From: Microbacteriaceae bacterium PS02067
GTDB lineage: Bacteria > Actinomycetota > Actinomycetes > Actinomycetales > Microbacteriaceae
Length of the DNA stretch: 57,598 nucleotides
Direction: 5' to 3'
Assembly: GCA_029960085.1 (NCBI GenBank)
Contig: JASCPG010000011.1
Location: 1 to 57,598 of the forward strand
Shown: piece by piece, positions 8,395 through 17,104 of the stretch
Layout: each line of letters begins with the position of its first letter
Numbering within the stretch: position 1 is the stretch's first letter
The notes under the pieces: model-generated
Told to the model about the DNA's origin: nothing
What the model saw: the letters and a program-made list of their open reading frames with translations, nothing else
Database searches by the model: none
Position numbers and translations under genes: made by a program

Positions 8395-10677
8395 TTGGAA
8401 GGTCCTGAAATCACTGCCGCCGAGGCCGTTCTCGACAACGGCCGCTTCGGCACCCGTACGATCCGCTTCGAGACCGGACGCCTCGCCCAGCAGGCGCAGG
8501 GTGCGGTCGCCGCCTATCTCGACGAGGAGACGATGCTCCTGTCGGCCACGAGCGCCGGCAAGCACCCCCGCGAGGGTTTCGACTTCTTCCCGCTGACCGT
8601 CGACGTCGAAGAGCGTTCGTACGCGGCGGGCAAGATCCCCGGTTCGTTCTTCCGTCGTGAGGGTCGCCCCTCGACCGAGGCGATCCTCGTCTGCCGTCTC
8701 ATCGACCGTCCGCTGCGCCCGTCGTTCGTCGATGGCCTCCGCAACGAGGTCCAGATCGTCGTGACCGTGCTTTCGATCGCGCCGGGCGAGTTCTACGACG
8801 CGCTCGCGATCAACGCGGCATCCCTGTCGACGCAGATCTCCGGTCTGCCGTTCTCCGGCCCCATCGCGGGTGTGCGCCTGGCGCTCATCCCGGGTCACGG
8901 CGAGCACGCCGACCAGTGGGTCGCGTTCCCGACCGCCGCGCAGGTCGAGGAGGCCGTCTTCGACCTCATGGTCGCCGGTCGTGTCCTCGAAGACGGCGAC
9001 GTCGCGATCATGATGGTCGAGGCCGAGGCCACCGAGAACAGCTGGAACCTCATCAAGGGCGGCGCCACGAAGCCGTCCGAAGAGGTCGTCGCGCAGGGCC
9101 TCGAGGCATCCAAGCCCTTCATCAAGGAGCTCGTCGCGGCGCAGAACGTCGTGGCGAACACCGCCGCGAAGGAGATCCAGCCGTACCCGGTCTTCCCCGC
9201 GTACGCGAAGGAGACCTACGACTTCGTCGCCGGTCGCGCCTACGACCGCCTCGTGCCCGTGTACCAGATCGCCGACAAGCTCGAGCGCCAGAACGCCGAC
9301 GACGCCGTCAAGGACGACGTCAAGGCGCAGCTGACCGCCGCCGTCGAGGCGGGCGAGCTCCCCGCGAGCGCCCTCGCCGAGTTCGGCGCGGCCTACAAGT
9401 CGGTCACGAAGGTCATCGTGCGCGGACGCATCCTCAGCGAGGGTGTCCGCATCGACGGCCGGGGGCTCGCCGACATCCGTCCGCTGGATGCCGAGGTGCA
9501 GGTCATCCCGCGCGTGCACGGCTCGGCGATCTTCCAGCGCGGCGAGACCCAGATCCTGGGTGTCACGACGCTCAACATGCTCAAGATGGAGCAGCAGATC
9601 GACTCGCTGTCGCCCACGACGAGCAAGCGCTACATGCACCACTACAACTTCCCGCCCTACTCGACCGGTGAGACCGGCCGCGTCGGGTCGCCGAAGCGTC
9701 GCGAGATCGGGCACGGCTTCCTCGCCGAGCGCGCGCTCGTGCCGGTGCTGCCGAGCCGCGAGGAGTTCCCCTACGCGATCCGTCAGGTCTCCGAGGCTCT
9801 CGGCTCCAACGGCTCGACGTCGATGGGCTCCGTGTGCGCGTCGACCCTGTCGCTGCTGAACGCGGGTGTGCCGCTGCGCGCCCCCGTCGCCGGCATCGCG
9901 ATGGGCCTCGTCTCCGACCAGGTCGACGGCCAGACGCGCTACGCCGCGCTGACCGACATCCTCGGCGCCGAGGACGCCCTCGGCGACATGGACTTCAAGG
10001 TCGCCGGCACGAGCGAGTTCATCACCGCGATCCAGCTCGACACGAAGCTCGACGGCATCCCGTCGTCGGTGCTCGCCGCCGCGCTGACGCAGGCGAAGGA
10101 AGCGCGCACCACGATCCTCGGTGTCCTGAACGCTGCGATCGACGGCCCCGACGAGATGGCGCCGACGGCTCCGCGCGTCATCAGCGTGCAGATCCCCGTC
10201 GACAAGATCGGCGAGCTGATCGGCCCGAAGGGCAAGACGATCAACGCGATCCAGGACGAGACCGGCGCGCAGATCTCCATCGAGGAGGACGGCACCGTCT
10301 ACATCGGCGCGACCGACGGCCCCTCGGCCGAGGCTGCCCGCGCGCAGGTCAACGCGATCGCGAACCCGACGAACCCGGAGGTCGGCGAGCAGTTCCTCGG
10401 AACCGTCGTCAAGATCGCCACGTTCGGCGCGTTCGTCTCGCTCCTGCCCGGCAAGGACGGCCTGCTGCACGTCAGCGAGGTCCGCAAGCTCGCCGGCGGC
10501 AAGCGTGTCGAGAACGTCGAGGACGTGCTCGGTGTCGGTCAGAAGCTCCTCGTGCGCATCACGAAGATCGACGACCGTGGCAAGCTGTCGCTCGAGCCCG
10601 TGCTCGAAGAGCCCGCCGACCAGGAGGGCTCGGCCGCGGCCAGCGAAGGCCCCGGGGACGCTCCCGCAGAGGGCTGA
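8395..10677 (+). CDS. pnp: Polynucleotide phosphorylase
   Basis: 760 aa from a TTG start preceded by AAGGAGA; the reading [16 protein letters not shown] matches actinobacterial PNPases and no ATG/GTG fits. Order: first RNase PH domain ([21 protein letters not shown]), alpha-helical linker, second RNase PH domain ([19 protein letters not shown], with the [15 protein letters not shown] active-site region), KH domain ([16 protein letters not shown]) and S1 domain ([21 protein letters not shown]). It degrades RNA phosphorolytically 3' to 5' and probably works with RNase J encoded at 24.4 kb. Strong terminator downstream. Confidence 0.97.
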   Translation: MEGPEITAAEAVLDNGRFGTRTIRFETGRLAQQAQGAVAAYLDEETMLLSATSAGKHPREGFDFFPLTVDVEERSYAAGKIPGSFFRREGRPSTEAILVCRLIDRPLRPSFVDGLRNEVQIVVTVLSIAPGEFYDALAINAASLSTQISGLPFSGPIAGVRLALIPGHGEHADQWVAFPTAAQVEEAVFDLMVAGRVLEDGDVAIMMVEAEATENSWNLIKGGATKPSEEVVAQGLEASKPFIKELVAAQNVVANTAAKEIQPYPVFPAYAKETYDFVAGRAYDRLVPVYQIADKLERQNADDAVKDDVKAQLTAAVEAGELPASALAEFGAAYKSVTKVIVRGRILSEGVRIDGRGLADIRPLDAEVQVIPRVHGSAIFQRGETQILGVTTLNMLKMEQQIDSLSPTTSKRYMHHYNFPPYSTGETGRVGSPKRREIGHGFLAERALVPVLPSREEFPYAIRQVSEALGSNGSTSMGSVCASTLSLLNAGVPLRAPVAGIAMGLVSDQVDGQTRYAALTDILGAEDALGDMDFKVAGTSEFITAIQLDTKLDGIPSSVLAAALTQAKEARTTILGVLNAAIDGPDEMAPTAPRVISVQIPVDKIGELIGPKGKTINAIQDETGAQISIEEDGTVYIGATDGPSAEAARAQVNAIANPTNPEVGEQFLGTVVKIATFGAFVSLLPGKDGLLHVSEVRKLAGGKRVENVEDVLGVGQKLLVRITKIDDRGKLSLEPVLEEPADQEGSAAASEGPGDAPAEG

Positions 10678-10724
10678 CCCACCCGGTTTCTTTGGTCCCG
10701 CGAAGGGCTGAAGAGCGAAGACCA

Positions 10725-10765
10725 CGGATGCCCGCCTCCTCCCGACTCGGAGGGGCGGGCATCCG
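10725..10765 (+). terminator. Intrinsic terminator after pnp
   Basis: Twelve-base perfect stem (10725-10736 with 10754-10765) made from CGGATGCCCGCC and its complement, with inner TCC/GGA pairing, followed by TTCTTTCG. It lies 48 bases after the pnp stop. Again the stem is built on the GGATGCC heptamer. Confidence 0.8.
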
Positions 10766-10775
10766 TTCTTTCGTC

Positions 10776-10799
10776 TCTGTCCCCCGAATGGGGGACAGA
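10776..10799. repeat. Perfect 10-bp-arm palindrome
   Basis: TCTGTCCCCC, a GAAT loop and the exact complement, only 10 bases after the pnp terminator. It may be a second terminator or an operator for the following aldo/keto reductase gene. No T tract follows. Confidence 0.7.
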
Positions 10800-10962
10800 A
10801 TTGCCTCCCCATCAGGCATCGAGATCAAAGCGTTATCGAATGTTCGCCGATCGTTCGGGTCGGTGGCCGGTTCGCTCCCGGTGCTGGCCTAGCCTCGGTA
10901 CTACGCATCGGGGGATGCGTGCGACACGCACAGACCTTGACGGTGCGTGAGGGGGTGAAGAG

Positions 10963-12021
10963 ATGGGCTTCTTCGGAGTAGGCGCCACGCCCGCCTCGAC
11001 GCGCGTGGACGGTGAGGCGAACGTCACCGTGACCACGGATGCCTCCGCACCGGAACACCCCTCCTCGCCGATCCCCGTGCAGGGCAAACCCGTCGGCGCG
11101 GGACTTCGCGTTCCGCTCGGCGAGACCGGCCTGAAGATCTTCCCGCTGTTCCTCGGCGGCGCCGAGTTCGGCTGGCACGTCGACCTCGCCAAGGCGCACC
11201 GGATCCTCGACGCGTACGTCGAGCGCGGCGGCAATGCGGTCAAGACTTCCGACGGCTACGCGGCCGGCCGCAGCGAGCACATCATCGGCGAGTGGATGGC
11301 ACGGCGTGCGATCCGCGACGAGATCGTGCTCGGCGTACGCATCGGCCGGCACCCCGACCACCCGGGTCTCGGCTCGGTGAACCTCATCCGGTCGGTGGAG
11401 GCGTCGCTCGGGCGGCTCAAGACGGACCATCTCGACGTGCTGTACTTGGATGCAGGGGCCGATTCGCAGTCGTCCCTCGAAGACACCCTCGCGACGGCCG
11501 AGTGGCTCGTCGAATCGGGAAAGGTGCGCTCGCTCGGCTCGATCGGGCACTCGGCGGCGCAGCTCGTCGAGGCGCGCATCCTGGCATCCGCCGGTTACCC
11601 GCGCCTCACGGTGCTCGAAGTCCCCTACAACGTGCTGCGCCAGAACGAGTTCGACTCGGACCTGCGCCTCGTCGCCGGGGCGCAGGGCATCGCCGTGACC
11701 CCGTCGCAGGCACTCGAACACGGGTACCTGTCGGGCGTGCACCGCTCGCGCGCGAAGGTGGGTTCATCGGTGCGCGGCTCGCAGATCGCCGCCGCCATGA
11801 ACCGCCGCGGAGCCCGGACGCTGCGCGCCCTCGACCGGATCGGTGCGGAGCTGTCGATCCCGACTGGCGCCGTCGCGATCGCATGGCTCCTCGCGCAGCG
11901 CATCGTCGTCGCACCCATCGTGAACGTCTACGCCGTCGAACACGTCGACGAGCTCGTCCAGGGCGTCGGTGCGAAGCTCAGCCGCGCGCAGCTCGCGGAG
12001 ATCGCCAAGGCCGCGCAGTAG
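10963..12021 (+). CDS. Aldo/keto reductase fold protein, catalytic tetrad lost
   Basis: 352 aa; ATG preceded by GAGGGGGTGAAG. The (beta/alpha)8 aldo/keto reductase layout begins at residue ~46 after a ~45-residue Thr/Pro/Ser-rich extension. Usual landmarks align but three of four catalytic residues differ: the Asp of DTA is K94 (VKTSDGYAAGRSE), the Lys of ATK is R126 (LGVRIGR) and the His of QIH is D163 (LYLDAG); the Tyr is kept (Y99). I therefore expect no ordinary carbonyl reductase activity. Related reading frames are otherwise intact, with no frameshift, so this looks like a repurposed fold rather than a decaying gene. Confidence 0.8.
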   Translation: MGFFGVGATPASTRVDGEANVTVTTDASAPEHPSSPIPVQGKPVGAGLRVPLGETGLKIFPLFLGGAEFGWHVDLAKAHRILDAYVERGGNAVKTSDGYAAGRSEHIIGEWMARRAIRDEIVLGVRIGRHPDHPGLGSVNLIRSVEASLGRLKTDHLDVLYLDAGADSQSSLEDTLATAEWLVESGKVRSLGSIGHSAAQLVEARILASAGYPRLTVLEVPYNVLRQNEFDSDLRLVAGAQGIAVTPSQALEHGYLSGVHRSRAKVGSSVRGSQIAAAMNRRGARTLRALDRIGAELSIPTGAVAIAWLLAQRIVVAPIVNVYAVEHVDELVQGVGAKLSRAQLAEIAKAAQ

Positions 12022-12089
12022 CGAACCCGTGCGGGTGTCGCACGCCTGACGTAGGGTGGAGATACACCCCCGGCGAGACGAGTTCACCC

Positions 12090-12689
12090 GTGACGCATTA
12101 CCTGTACCTTGTGCGTCACGGCGAGCATCTCGACGCGGAGCATGGGCTCGAAGACGGGCCGCTGTCACCGAGAGGTCGGCGCCAGGCGGAGCTTCTGGCC
12201 GACCGACTGTCGGGCGTTCCGCTCGACGCGGTCTGGCATTCCCCGCTCGAACGGGCGGCAGAGACGGCGCGAGCCGTCGCCGAACGGCTGCCGGCGGTCA
12301 CCCCCGAGCCGTCCTCGCTGCTGTTCGACTGCATCCCGACCGGTCCGACCCCCGACATGCCCGCCGTCTACGAGCCGTTCTTCGGCTCCTACACCGAGGC
12401 GGACATCGACGCGGGGGCGGCGCAGATGGCCGATGCCGTGTCGGAGTTCCTCGTGCGCAAGACGGACGCCCACGAACTGCTCATCACCCACAACTTCGTC
12501 ATCGCCTGGTTCGTGCGCGAAGTGCTGGATGCCCCGCAGTGGCGCTGGATGACGATCAATCAGGCGAACTGCGGCCTCACCGTGCTCGCACAGCGCCCCG
12601 GGCGCCCGTGGACGCTCGTGTCGCACAACGACCTCGCGCACCTGCCGATGGAACTGCGAACGGGGCTCCCCGAGATCCCTCCGGTCTGA
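12090..12689 (+). CDS. Histidine phosphatase family protein
   Basis: 199 aa from GTG (VTHYLYLVRHGEHLD). It is a phosphoglycerate mutase-like fold: the phosphohistidine motif LVRHGE is at the N-terminus, LSPRGRRQAELLADRL follows, then SPLERAAETARAVAERL, and the second catalytic His is in ITHNFVIAWFVREVL. Substrate unknown; such proteins dephosphorylate small metabolites or proteins. TAGGGT at 12053-12058 could be a -10, leaving a ~30-base leader. Convergent with rimK, seven bases apart. Confidence 0.87.
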   Translation: MTHYLYLVRHGEHLDAEHGLEDGPLSPRGRRQAELLADRLSGVPLDAVWHSPLERAAETARAVAERLPAVTPEPSSLLFDCIPTGPTPDMPAVYEPFFGSYTEADIDAGAAQMADAVSEFLVRKTDAHELLITHNFVIAWFVREVLDAPQWRWMTINQANCGLTVLAQRPGRPWTLVSHNDLAHLPMELRTGLPEIPPV

Positions 12690-12696
12690 GCGCGGC

Positions 12697-13902
12697 TCAC
12701 GCCTCGTCGGATGCCTCGCGGGGGAGCGGCTCCTTCGGAAGCTTCCGCACCTTCGCGCGGCGCTTGCGCCGCTGCGGGATCATGGAGCGCATCTCTTCGA
12801 GCTTGCCGAAGCACAGCAGCCGGTCCTGGGCTTCGAGCACGACTCCCTTGCGCGGGTTCGGGATGACCTGCGCACCGCGGTGGAGCGTCAGCACGGTGAT
12901 GTCGCGCTCCCATAGCCCGGACTCGCCGAGCGTCTTGCCGACGAGTTCCGCCGCCGCGTGGACGGCGAGTTCGGCGACGCCGTAGCCGGTCGAGACGGTG
13001 AGGCGCTGGCGCACGTCGATCTCGGGGAAGGCGACCTGGTTGGCGATGTAGTCGATCATCGCGCCGGCGATGTCGAGGTTCGTCGCTGTCTCGATGCCCT
13101 GAAGGCCCGGCGACGAGTTCACCTCCATCACGAGCGGGCCGTCGTCGCCCATGAGCATGTCGACCCCGGCGATCTTGAGGCCCATGATCTGCGCCGAGCG
13201 GACGGCCGCCTCCTGGTACGCGGGCGACAGGTCCACGGCCTCGACCGTGCCACCGCGGTGCACGTTGGAGCGGAACTCGTCTCCCGTCGCGGTGCGGCGC
13301 ATCGCCGCGACGACCCGGTCGCCCACGACGAGGGCGCGGATGTCGCGGCCGCGACTTTCGGCGACGAACCGCTGGATGAGGACGTTCTGCCGCGTGGAGT
13401 GCAGGGTCTCGATGATCGCTTCGGCGACCTTCACCTCGGGCGCGAGGATCACGCCGATGCCCTGCGTGCCCTCGAGGAGCTTGATCACGACGGGTGCGCC
13501 GCCGACCCGCGCGATCGCGGGGCGCACGTCGATGCGGTTGCGGACGAACGCCGTCGCGGGCATCTCGATGCCGTGCCGCGAGAGGATCTGCGTCGCCCGG
13601 AGCTTGTCGCGCGCGTTCGAGATGCCGTTGGCCGTATTCGGCGTGTAGACATCCATCTGCTCGAACTGGCGCACGACGGCGGTGCCGAAGTAGGTGATCG
13701 AGTTGCCGATCCGCGGGACGATCGCGTCGTAGTCGGACAGGGGCCGACCGCGGTAGGTGAGGTCGGGCTCGTCGCCGGACAGGTCGATCGCGAAGCGAAG
13801 GGTGTCGAGCACGCGCACCTCATGGCCGCGCTGCTGCGCGGCGGTCTTGAGTCGCTGGGTGGAGTACGCGCGAGGGGCGCGCGAGAGAATGGCGATTTTC
13901 AT
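12697..13902 (-). CDS. rimK: RimK-type ATP-grasp glutamate ligase with C-terminal RCK_C domain
   Basis: 401 aa from the ATG giving MKIAILSRAPRAYSTQRL. Residues 1-290 are a RimK ligase: GGAPVVIKLLEGTQGIGVILA, IQRFVAESRGRDIRALVVGD, FRSNVHRGG and EVNSSPGLQGIE at 260-271. In other bacteria this family adds glutamate to the C-terminus of ribosomal protein S6. Residues ~305-375 form an extra RCK_C/TrkA_C domain (LVGKTLGESGLWERDITVL, VLEAQDRLLCFGKLEEM), a fold that binds small regulatory ligands in potassium channels. A basic tail follows. The RimB-like protease gene diverges 26 bases away, which supports a modify/trim pair. Confidence 0.9.
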   Translation of the reverse strand: MKIAILSRAPRAYSTQRLKTAAQQRGHEVRVLDTLRFAIDLSGDEPDLTYRGRPLSDYDAIVPRIGNSITYFGTAVVRQFEQMDVYTPNTANGISNARDKLRATQILSRHGIEMPATAFVRNRIDVRPAIARVGGAPVVIKLLEGTQGIGVILAPEVKVAEAIIETLHSTRQNVLIQRFVAESRGRDIRALVVGDRVVAAMRRTATGDEFRSNVHRGGTVEAVDLSPAYQEAAVRSAQIMGLKIAGVDMLMGDDGPLVMEVNSSPGLQGIETATNLDIAGAMIDYIANQVAFPEIDVRQRLTVSTGYGVAELAVHAAAELVGKTLGESGLWERDITVLTLHRGAQVIPNPRKGVVLEAQDRLLCFGKLEEMRSMIPQRRKRRAKVRKLPKEPLPREASDEA

Positions 13903-13928
13903 GCGTGTGCTTCTGGGAGGATCGGAGC

Positions 13929-14420
13929 GTGAAACAACCCGCCCAGTCAAACACAGTCGTCGGGTGGCGAGAATGGGTTTCGCTGCCGGATGCCGGTCTC
14001 GACTGGATCAAAGCGAAACTCGACACCGGCGCGCAGACCTCGGCGCTGCATGTCATCCACATCGAGGAGTTCGAGCGCGACGGGCATCCGTGGGTGCGCG
14101 GGCTCGTCAGGCCGTGGCAGCACTCGTGGGCCGACGAGGTCGCGATGGAGTGGCCCGTGCGCGATGTGCGCCGGGTGCGCAGCTCGTCCGGGCATGCGCA
14201 GCGGCGCTACGTCGTGCTGCAGACGATTCGTCTCGCGGGGCGCGAGGTCACGGTCGAGCTGACCCTGACCAACCGCGACAAGATGGGGTTCCGCATGCTC
14301 ATCGGACGTGAGGCCCTCCGCCACGGCTTCCTCGTCGACTCCCACGCGTCCTTCCTCGGCGGGCGCGCCCCTAAGGCGATCCGTCGCCGCAACAACGGTG
14401 TCGCCTCCGAGCCGGACTGA
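13929..14420 (+). CDS. rimB: RimB-like retropepsin (ATP-dependent zinc protease family, PF05618 type)
   Basis: 163 aa from a GTG with GGGAGGA seven bases upstream; the frame is open further back but without a ribosome site. Key features are the aspartic-protease-like DTGAQTSALHV near the N-terminus, then the beta-rich body RRYVVLQTIRLAGREVTVEL and the family stretch MGFRMLIGREALRHGFLVD. In Pseudomonas, RimB is encoded with RimK and acts on the glutamylation state of S6. Here the two genes are divergent with only 26 bases between starts, so promoters must overlap the opposite gene. Confidence 0.85.
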   Translation: MKQPAQSNTVVGWREWVSLPDAGLDWIKAKLDTGAQTSALHVIHIEEFERDGHPWVRGLVRPWQHSWADEVAMEWPVRDVRRVRSSSGHAQRRYVVLQTIRLAGREVTVELTLTNRDKMGFRMLIGREALRHGFLVDSHASFLGGRAPKAIRRRNNGVASEPD

Positions 14421-14444
14421 CCGGCCCGGCGCGCCCCGCGGTGC

Positions 14445-14918
14445 TCAGCGGAGGGTCTTGCCGTACCAGCGCGTCGCGTTGGGGTTGTCGTTGTAGGGCT
14501 CGATCGGGCTGAAGCCGCTCCGGGCATACAGGGCACCGGCCGCCTCGAGCGTGTGGTGGGTGTCGAGGACGAGGTCGGCCGCGCCCCACTGCCTGGCCCG
14601 GCTCTCGAGGTCTTCGAGCAGCAGGCGCCCCCAGCCGCGCCCGCGCGTCGACGGGTCGACGTACAGGTGCTTCACCTCGTAGCGAGGCCCCCGCTCGCCG
14701 GCGTCGATGCGGCGGATGCCTCCGCAGCCGACATCGTTCCCGTCATCGTCGACCACCATGAGGAAGACGCCCGCCGGGGGAGTGAACACCGAGGCATCCG
14801 GAAACACCGGGCGGTACGTCTGACCGGTCGGGAAGGCCTCGCCGCGCATCTGGAAGTACGCCGCCAGCATCGTCCGTGCGCGCGGGTCGGCGGCGGAGAC
14901 GGGTTCCAGCAACACCAT
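14445..14918 (-). CDS. GNAT family N-acetyltransferase
   Basis: 157 aa. The acetyl-CoA binding motif A reads VKHLYVDPSTRGRGWGRLLLEDL, and the C-terminal motif B region is AAGALYARSGFSPIEPYN. Substrate unknown. The start is fixed by TAGCCT six bases upstream of the ATG on the minus strand; that box overlaps the -10 of dapB on the other strand by five bases. Confidence 0.85.
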   Translation of the reverse strand: MVLLEPVSAADPRARTMLAAYFQMRGEAFPTGQTYRPVFPDASVFTPPAGVFLMVVDDDGNDVGCGGIRRIDAGERGPRYEVKHLYVDPSTRGRGWGRLLLEDLESRARQWGAADLVLDTHHTLEAAGALYARSGFSPIEPYNDNPNATRWYGKTLR

Positions 14919-14923
14919 GCACC

Positions 14924-14930
14924 TAGGCTA
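14924..14930. promoter_or_regulatory. Overlapping bidirectional -10 boxes, dapB and GNAT
   Basis: The heptamer TAGGCTA holds TAGGCT for the plus strand (14924-14929, six bases before the dapB ATG at 14936) and TAGCCT for the minus strand (14925-14930, six bases before the GNAT ATG at 14918). Both genes would give leaderless transcripts and only one polymerase could open this site at a time. Confidence 0.65.
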
Positions 14931-14935
14931 GAGGC

Positions 14936-15751
14936 ATGACGACGAGAGTGGCCCTCGTGGGCGGCACCGGCAAGCTCGGCAGCATCATCCATGCCGTCAT
15001 CGATGCCGAGCCGGACTTCGAGGTCGTCGCCGTCCTGGGGTCGCAGAGCGACCTCGCCGAGATGGACGGCGCGGACCTCGTCGTGGATGCCTCCGTCCCC
15101 GGCATCTCGATCGACGTCGTCCGCGCAGCGATCGAGCGCGGACTGAACGTCCTCGTCGGCACGTCGGGATGGTCCGCCGAGCGGATCGCACTCATCCGGC
15201 CGCTCGTCGAGGCCGCCGAGACCGGCGCCGTGTTCATCCCCAACTTCTCGCTCGGCTCGGTCATCGGATCCGCACTCGCCGCCGCCGCCGCACCGCACTT
15301 CCCGTCGATCGAGATCGTCGAGACCCACCGCGAGACCAAGGTCGACTCGCCGAGCGGCACCGCCGTGCGCACCGCGGAACTCATCGCCGCGGCCCGTGAC
15401 GAGATCGGCCCCGTCGAGGCTCCGCACGTCGACCAGCGCGCCCGCGGCCAGCAGATCGCCAGCATCCCGGTCCATTCGCTCCGGCGCCCGGGAGTCATCG
15501 CGCGGCAGGAGACGATCCTCGCGGGGCCGGGCGAGTCGCTCACGATCGTGCACGACACGATCGATCCCGCGCTCGCGTACGCACCCGGCATCCGGGTGGC
15601 GCTCGCCGCGGCCCGTGATGCGCGGGGCGTGACGGTCGGCCTCGACGCGCTCATCGACCTGGGCCTGCGGCCGCGAACGCCGCCCCGCACCCGCACCCCG
15701 ATCGACGAAGGCGGCGTGCCGGGCCAGGTCGCACGCGCGACCGGCGCATGA
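14936..15751 (+). CDS. dapB: 4-hydroxy-tetrahydrodipicolinate reductase
   Basis: 271 aa. The dinucleotide-binding motif is VALVGGTGKLGS at the N-terminus; the catalytic block IEIVETHRETKVDSPSGTA keeps the family His and Lys although the second His of the usual HH pair is Arg. It reduces the DapA product in lysine/DAP synthesis; dapA is at 23.3 kb and dapF at 36.3 kb, so the pathway is scattered along the window. The C-terminal ~25 residues (Arg/Pro/Thr-rich) exceed the usual length. Its stop overlaps the next start (ATGA). Confidence 0.95.
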   Translation: MTTRVALVGGTGKLGSIIHAVIDAEPDFEVVAVLGSQSDLAEMDGADLVVDASVPGISIDVVRAAIERGLNVLVGTSGWSAERIALIRPLVEAAETGAVFIPNFSLGSVIGSALAAAAAPHFPSIEIVETHRETKVDSPSGTAVRTAELIAAARDEIGPVEAPHVDQRARGQQIASIPVHSLRRPGVIARQETILAGPGESLTIVHDTIDPALAYAPGIRVALAAARDARGVTVGLDALIDLGLRPRTPPRTRTPIDEGGVPGQVARATGA

Positions 15752-16197
15752 ACGCACGCATCGGCGTCGCCTTCATGGCGGTGCTGCTGGCGGTGTACAT
15801 CGCCCTCGTCGCGCAGCGCGCCTGGCTGCTGCTCGTTTCGGGTGAACCCATCGGCATCGCGATGGGCGTCGCGCTCATCGTGCTGCCCGTCATCGCGGTG
15901 TGGGCTCTGTGGCGCGAACTGGCGTTCGGATTCGGCGCGCAGCGCCTCGGGCGGTTGCTCGAGGACGAACATGATCTGCCACCCGAAGAGATGGACGTCC
16001 GCCCCAGCGGACGCCCCGATCGCGCGCAGGCGGATGCCCTGTTCCCCGCCTATCGCGAGGCCGTCGAGAGCGACCCCGAGAACTGGCGCGTCTGGTTCCG
16101 CCTCGGGCTCGCCTACGACGGCGCAGGCGACCGCTCCCGCGCACGCGCCGCGATTCGCACGGCGATCCGCCTGGAGAAGGCGCAGCCGCGACCCTGA
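15748..16197 (+). CDS. Small membrane protein with C-terminal TPR-like motif
   Basis: 149 aa, not assigned to a named family. Two hydrophobic helices (residues ~5-27 and ~34-54) are followed by an acidic linker and one TPR-like helix pair at the C-terminus (DPENWRVWFRLGLAYDGAG then SRARAAIRTAIRLEKA). The ATGA overlap with dapB implies co-translation. Probably membrane-anchored with a cytoplasmic protein-binding tail. Role in lysine synthesis is not implied by sequence. Confidence 0.75.
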   Translation: MNARIGVAFMAVLLAVYIALVAQRAWLLLVSGEPIGIAMGVALIVLPVIAVWALWRELAFGFGAQRLGRLLEDEHDLPPEEMDVRPSGRPDRAQADALFPAYREAVESDPENWRVWFRLGLAYDGAGDRSRARAAIRTAIRLEKAQPRP

Positions 16198-16203
16198 CCC
16201 GCG

Positions 16204-17097
16204 TCAGCGCGCGGGCACGGCCGCCGCAACGGCATCCTCGACCGTCGCGTGCGTGAACGTGAAACCGGATGCCTCCAGGCGTGCCGGGACCACGTGCATG
16301 TCGCTCGTGAGCAGCGCCTCGGTGGCATCCGCGCCGAGCGCAGCGGTGACGCCCCACACGGGTGCACGGAGGATATACGGGCGGTTCATCCGGCGGGCGA
16401 GGGCGAAGCCGAGATCGTTCGCGGTGGCCCGTGTGGGTCCGCTGAGGTTCACGGGGCCCTCGAGGTCGCCGTCGATCACGTGCCGGATCGCGCGGACCTC
16501 GTCGGTCAGGGAGATCCACGGCCACGCCTGTGTACCGCGACCGATCGGGCCGGACAGCCCCATCCGGGTGAGGAGCATGAGGGGCTTCAGCACCCCTTCG
16601 GCGTGGACGACGGGGGCGGTGCGCAGGGTCGCGACGCGGGCATGGGTGTCGGCGGCGTGAGCCGCGGCCTCCCACTCGCCGCACAGGTCGGCGAGGAAGG
16701 TGTCGCCGCGCGCGGCATCCTCCGTCAGCGGTCGGCCCGGTGCGGACGGGTAGTACCCGACTGCTGAGCCGGATACGAACGCCGGAGCGTCGGTGCCGAG
16801 GGCGCGCACGGCCGCGGTGATCGCCTGCGTCGGCGCGAGCCGCGACCACACGAGGTCGTGCTTGTAGCGGCGCGTCCACGGGAACCGTCCGATGCTCGCG
16901 CCGTTCAAGCCCACGACGGCGCGCGCCCCCTCGAGGACTCGCGGGTCGAGCCGGGAGCGTTGCGGATCCCACGACACCTCGTCGGGGGCGGAGGCCTCGC
17001 GGCGGACGAGCCGGGTGACGGCGACGCCGTCGGCACGCAGGGACTCCACGAGCGCACCGCCGATGAGGCCCGATGAGCCGGCGATGACGACGCGCAC
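16204..17097 (-). CDS. TIGR01777 family (SDR39U1-like) NAD(P)-binding epimerase
   Basis: 297 aa from a GTG (VRVVIAGSSGLIGGALVESL) that lies eight bases after the OsmC stop, so translation is probably coupled; the frame extends upstream into OsmC without a start signal. Atypical SDR: GSSGLIGG nucleotide motif, NLSGPT and a C-terminal domain with FALARRMNRPYILRAPVWGV. The family is widespread, of unknown substrate, and related to sugar-nucleotide epimerases. Second gene of the osmC operon. Confidence 0.88.
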   Translation of the reverse strand: MRVVIAGSSGLIGGALVESLRADGVAVTRLVRREASAPDEVSWDPQRSRLDPRVLEGARAVVGLNGASIGRFPWTRRYKHDLVWSRLAPTQAITAAVRALGTDAPAFVSGSAVGYYPSAPGRPLTEDAARGDTFLADLCGEWEAAAHAADTHARVATLRTAPVVHAEGVLKPLMLLTRMGLSGPIGRGTQAWPWISLTDEVRAIRHVIDGDLEGPVNLSGPTRATANDLGFALARRMNRPYILRAPVWGVTAALGADATEALLTSDMHVVPARLEASGFTFTHATVEDAVAAAVPAR

Positions 17098-17104
17098 GGG
17101 AGTA

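Noticed and set aside
7963..10812. A 949-codon open frame on the minus strand across pnp
   Set aside because: It is antisense to a certain PNPase and its composition (Arg, Asp, Val, Leu-rich) mirrors the GC-biased third codon positions. Only its last 57 codons, the DUF5302 gene, are real.
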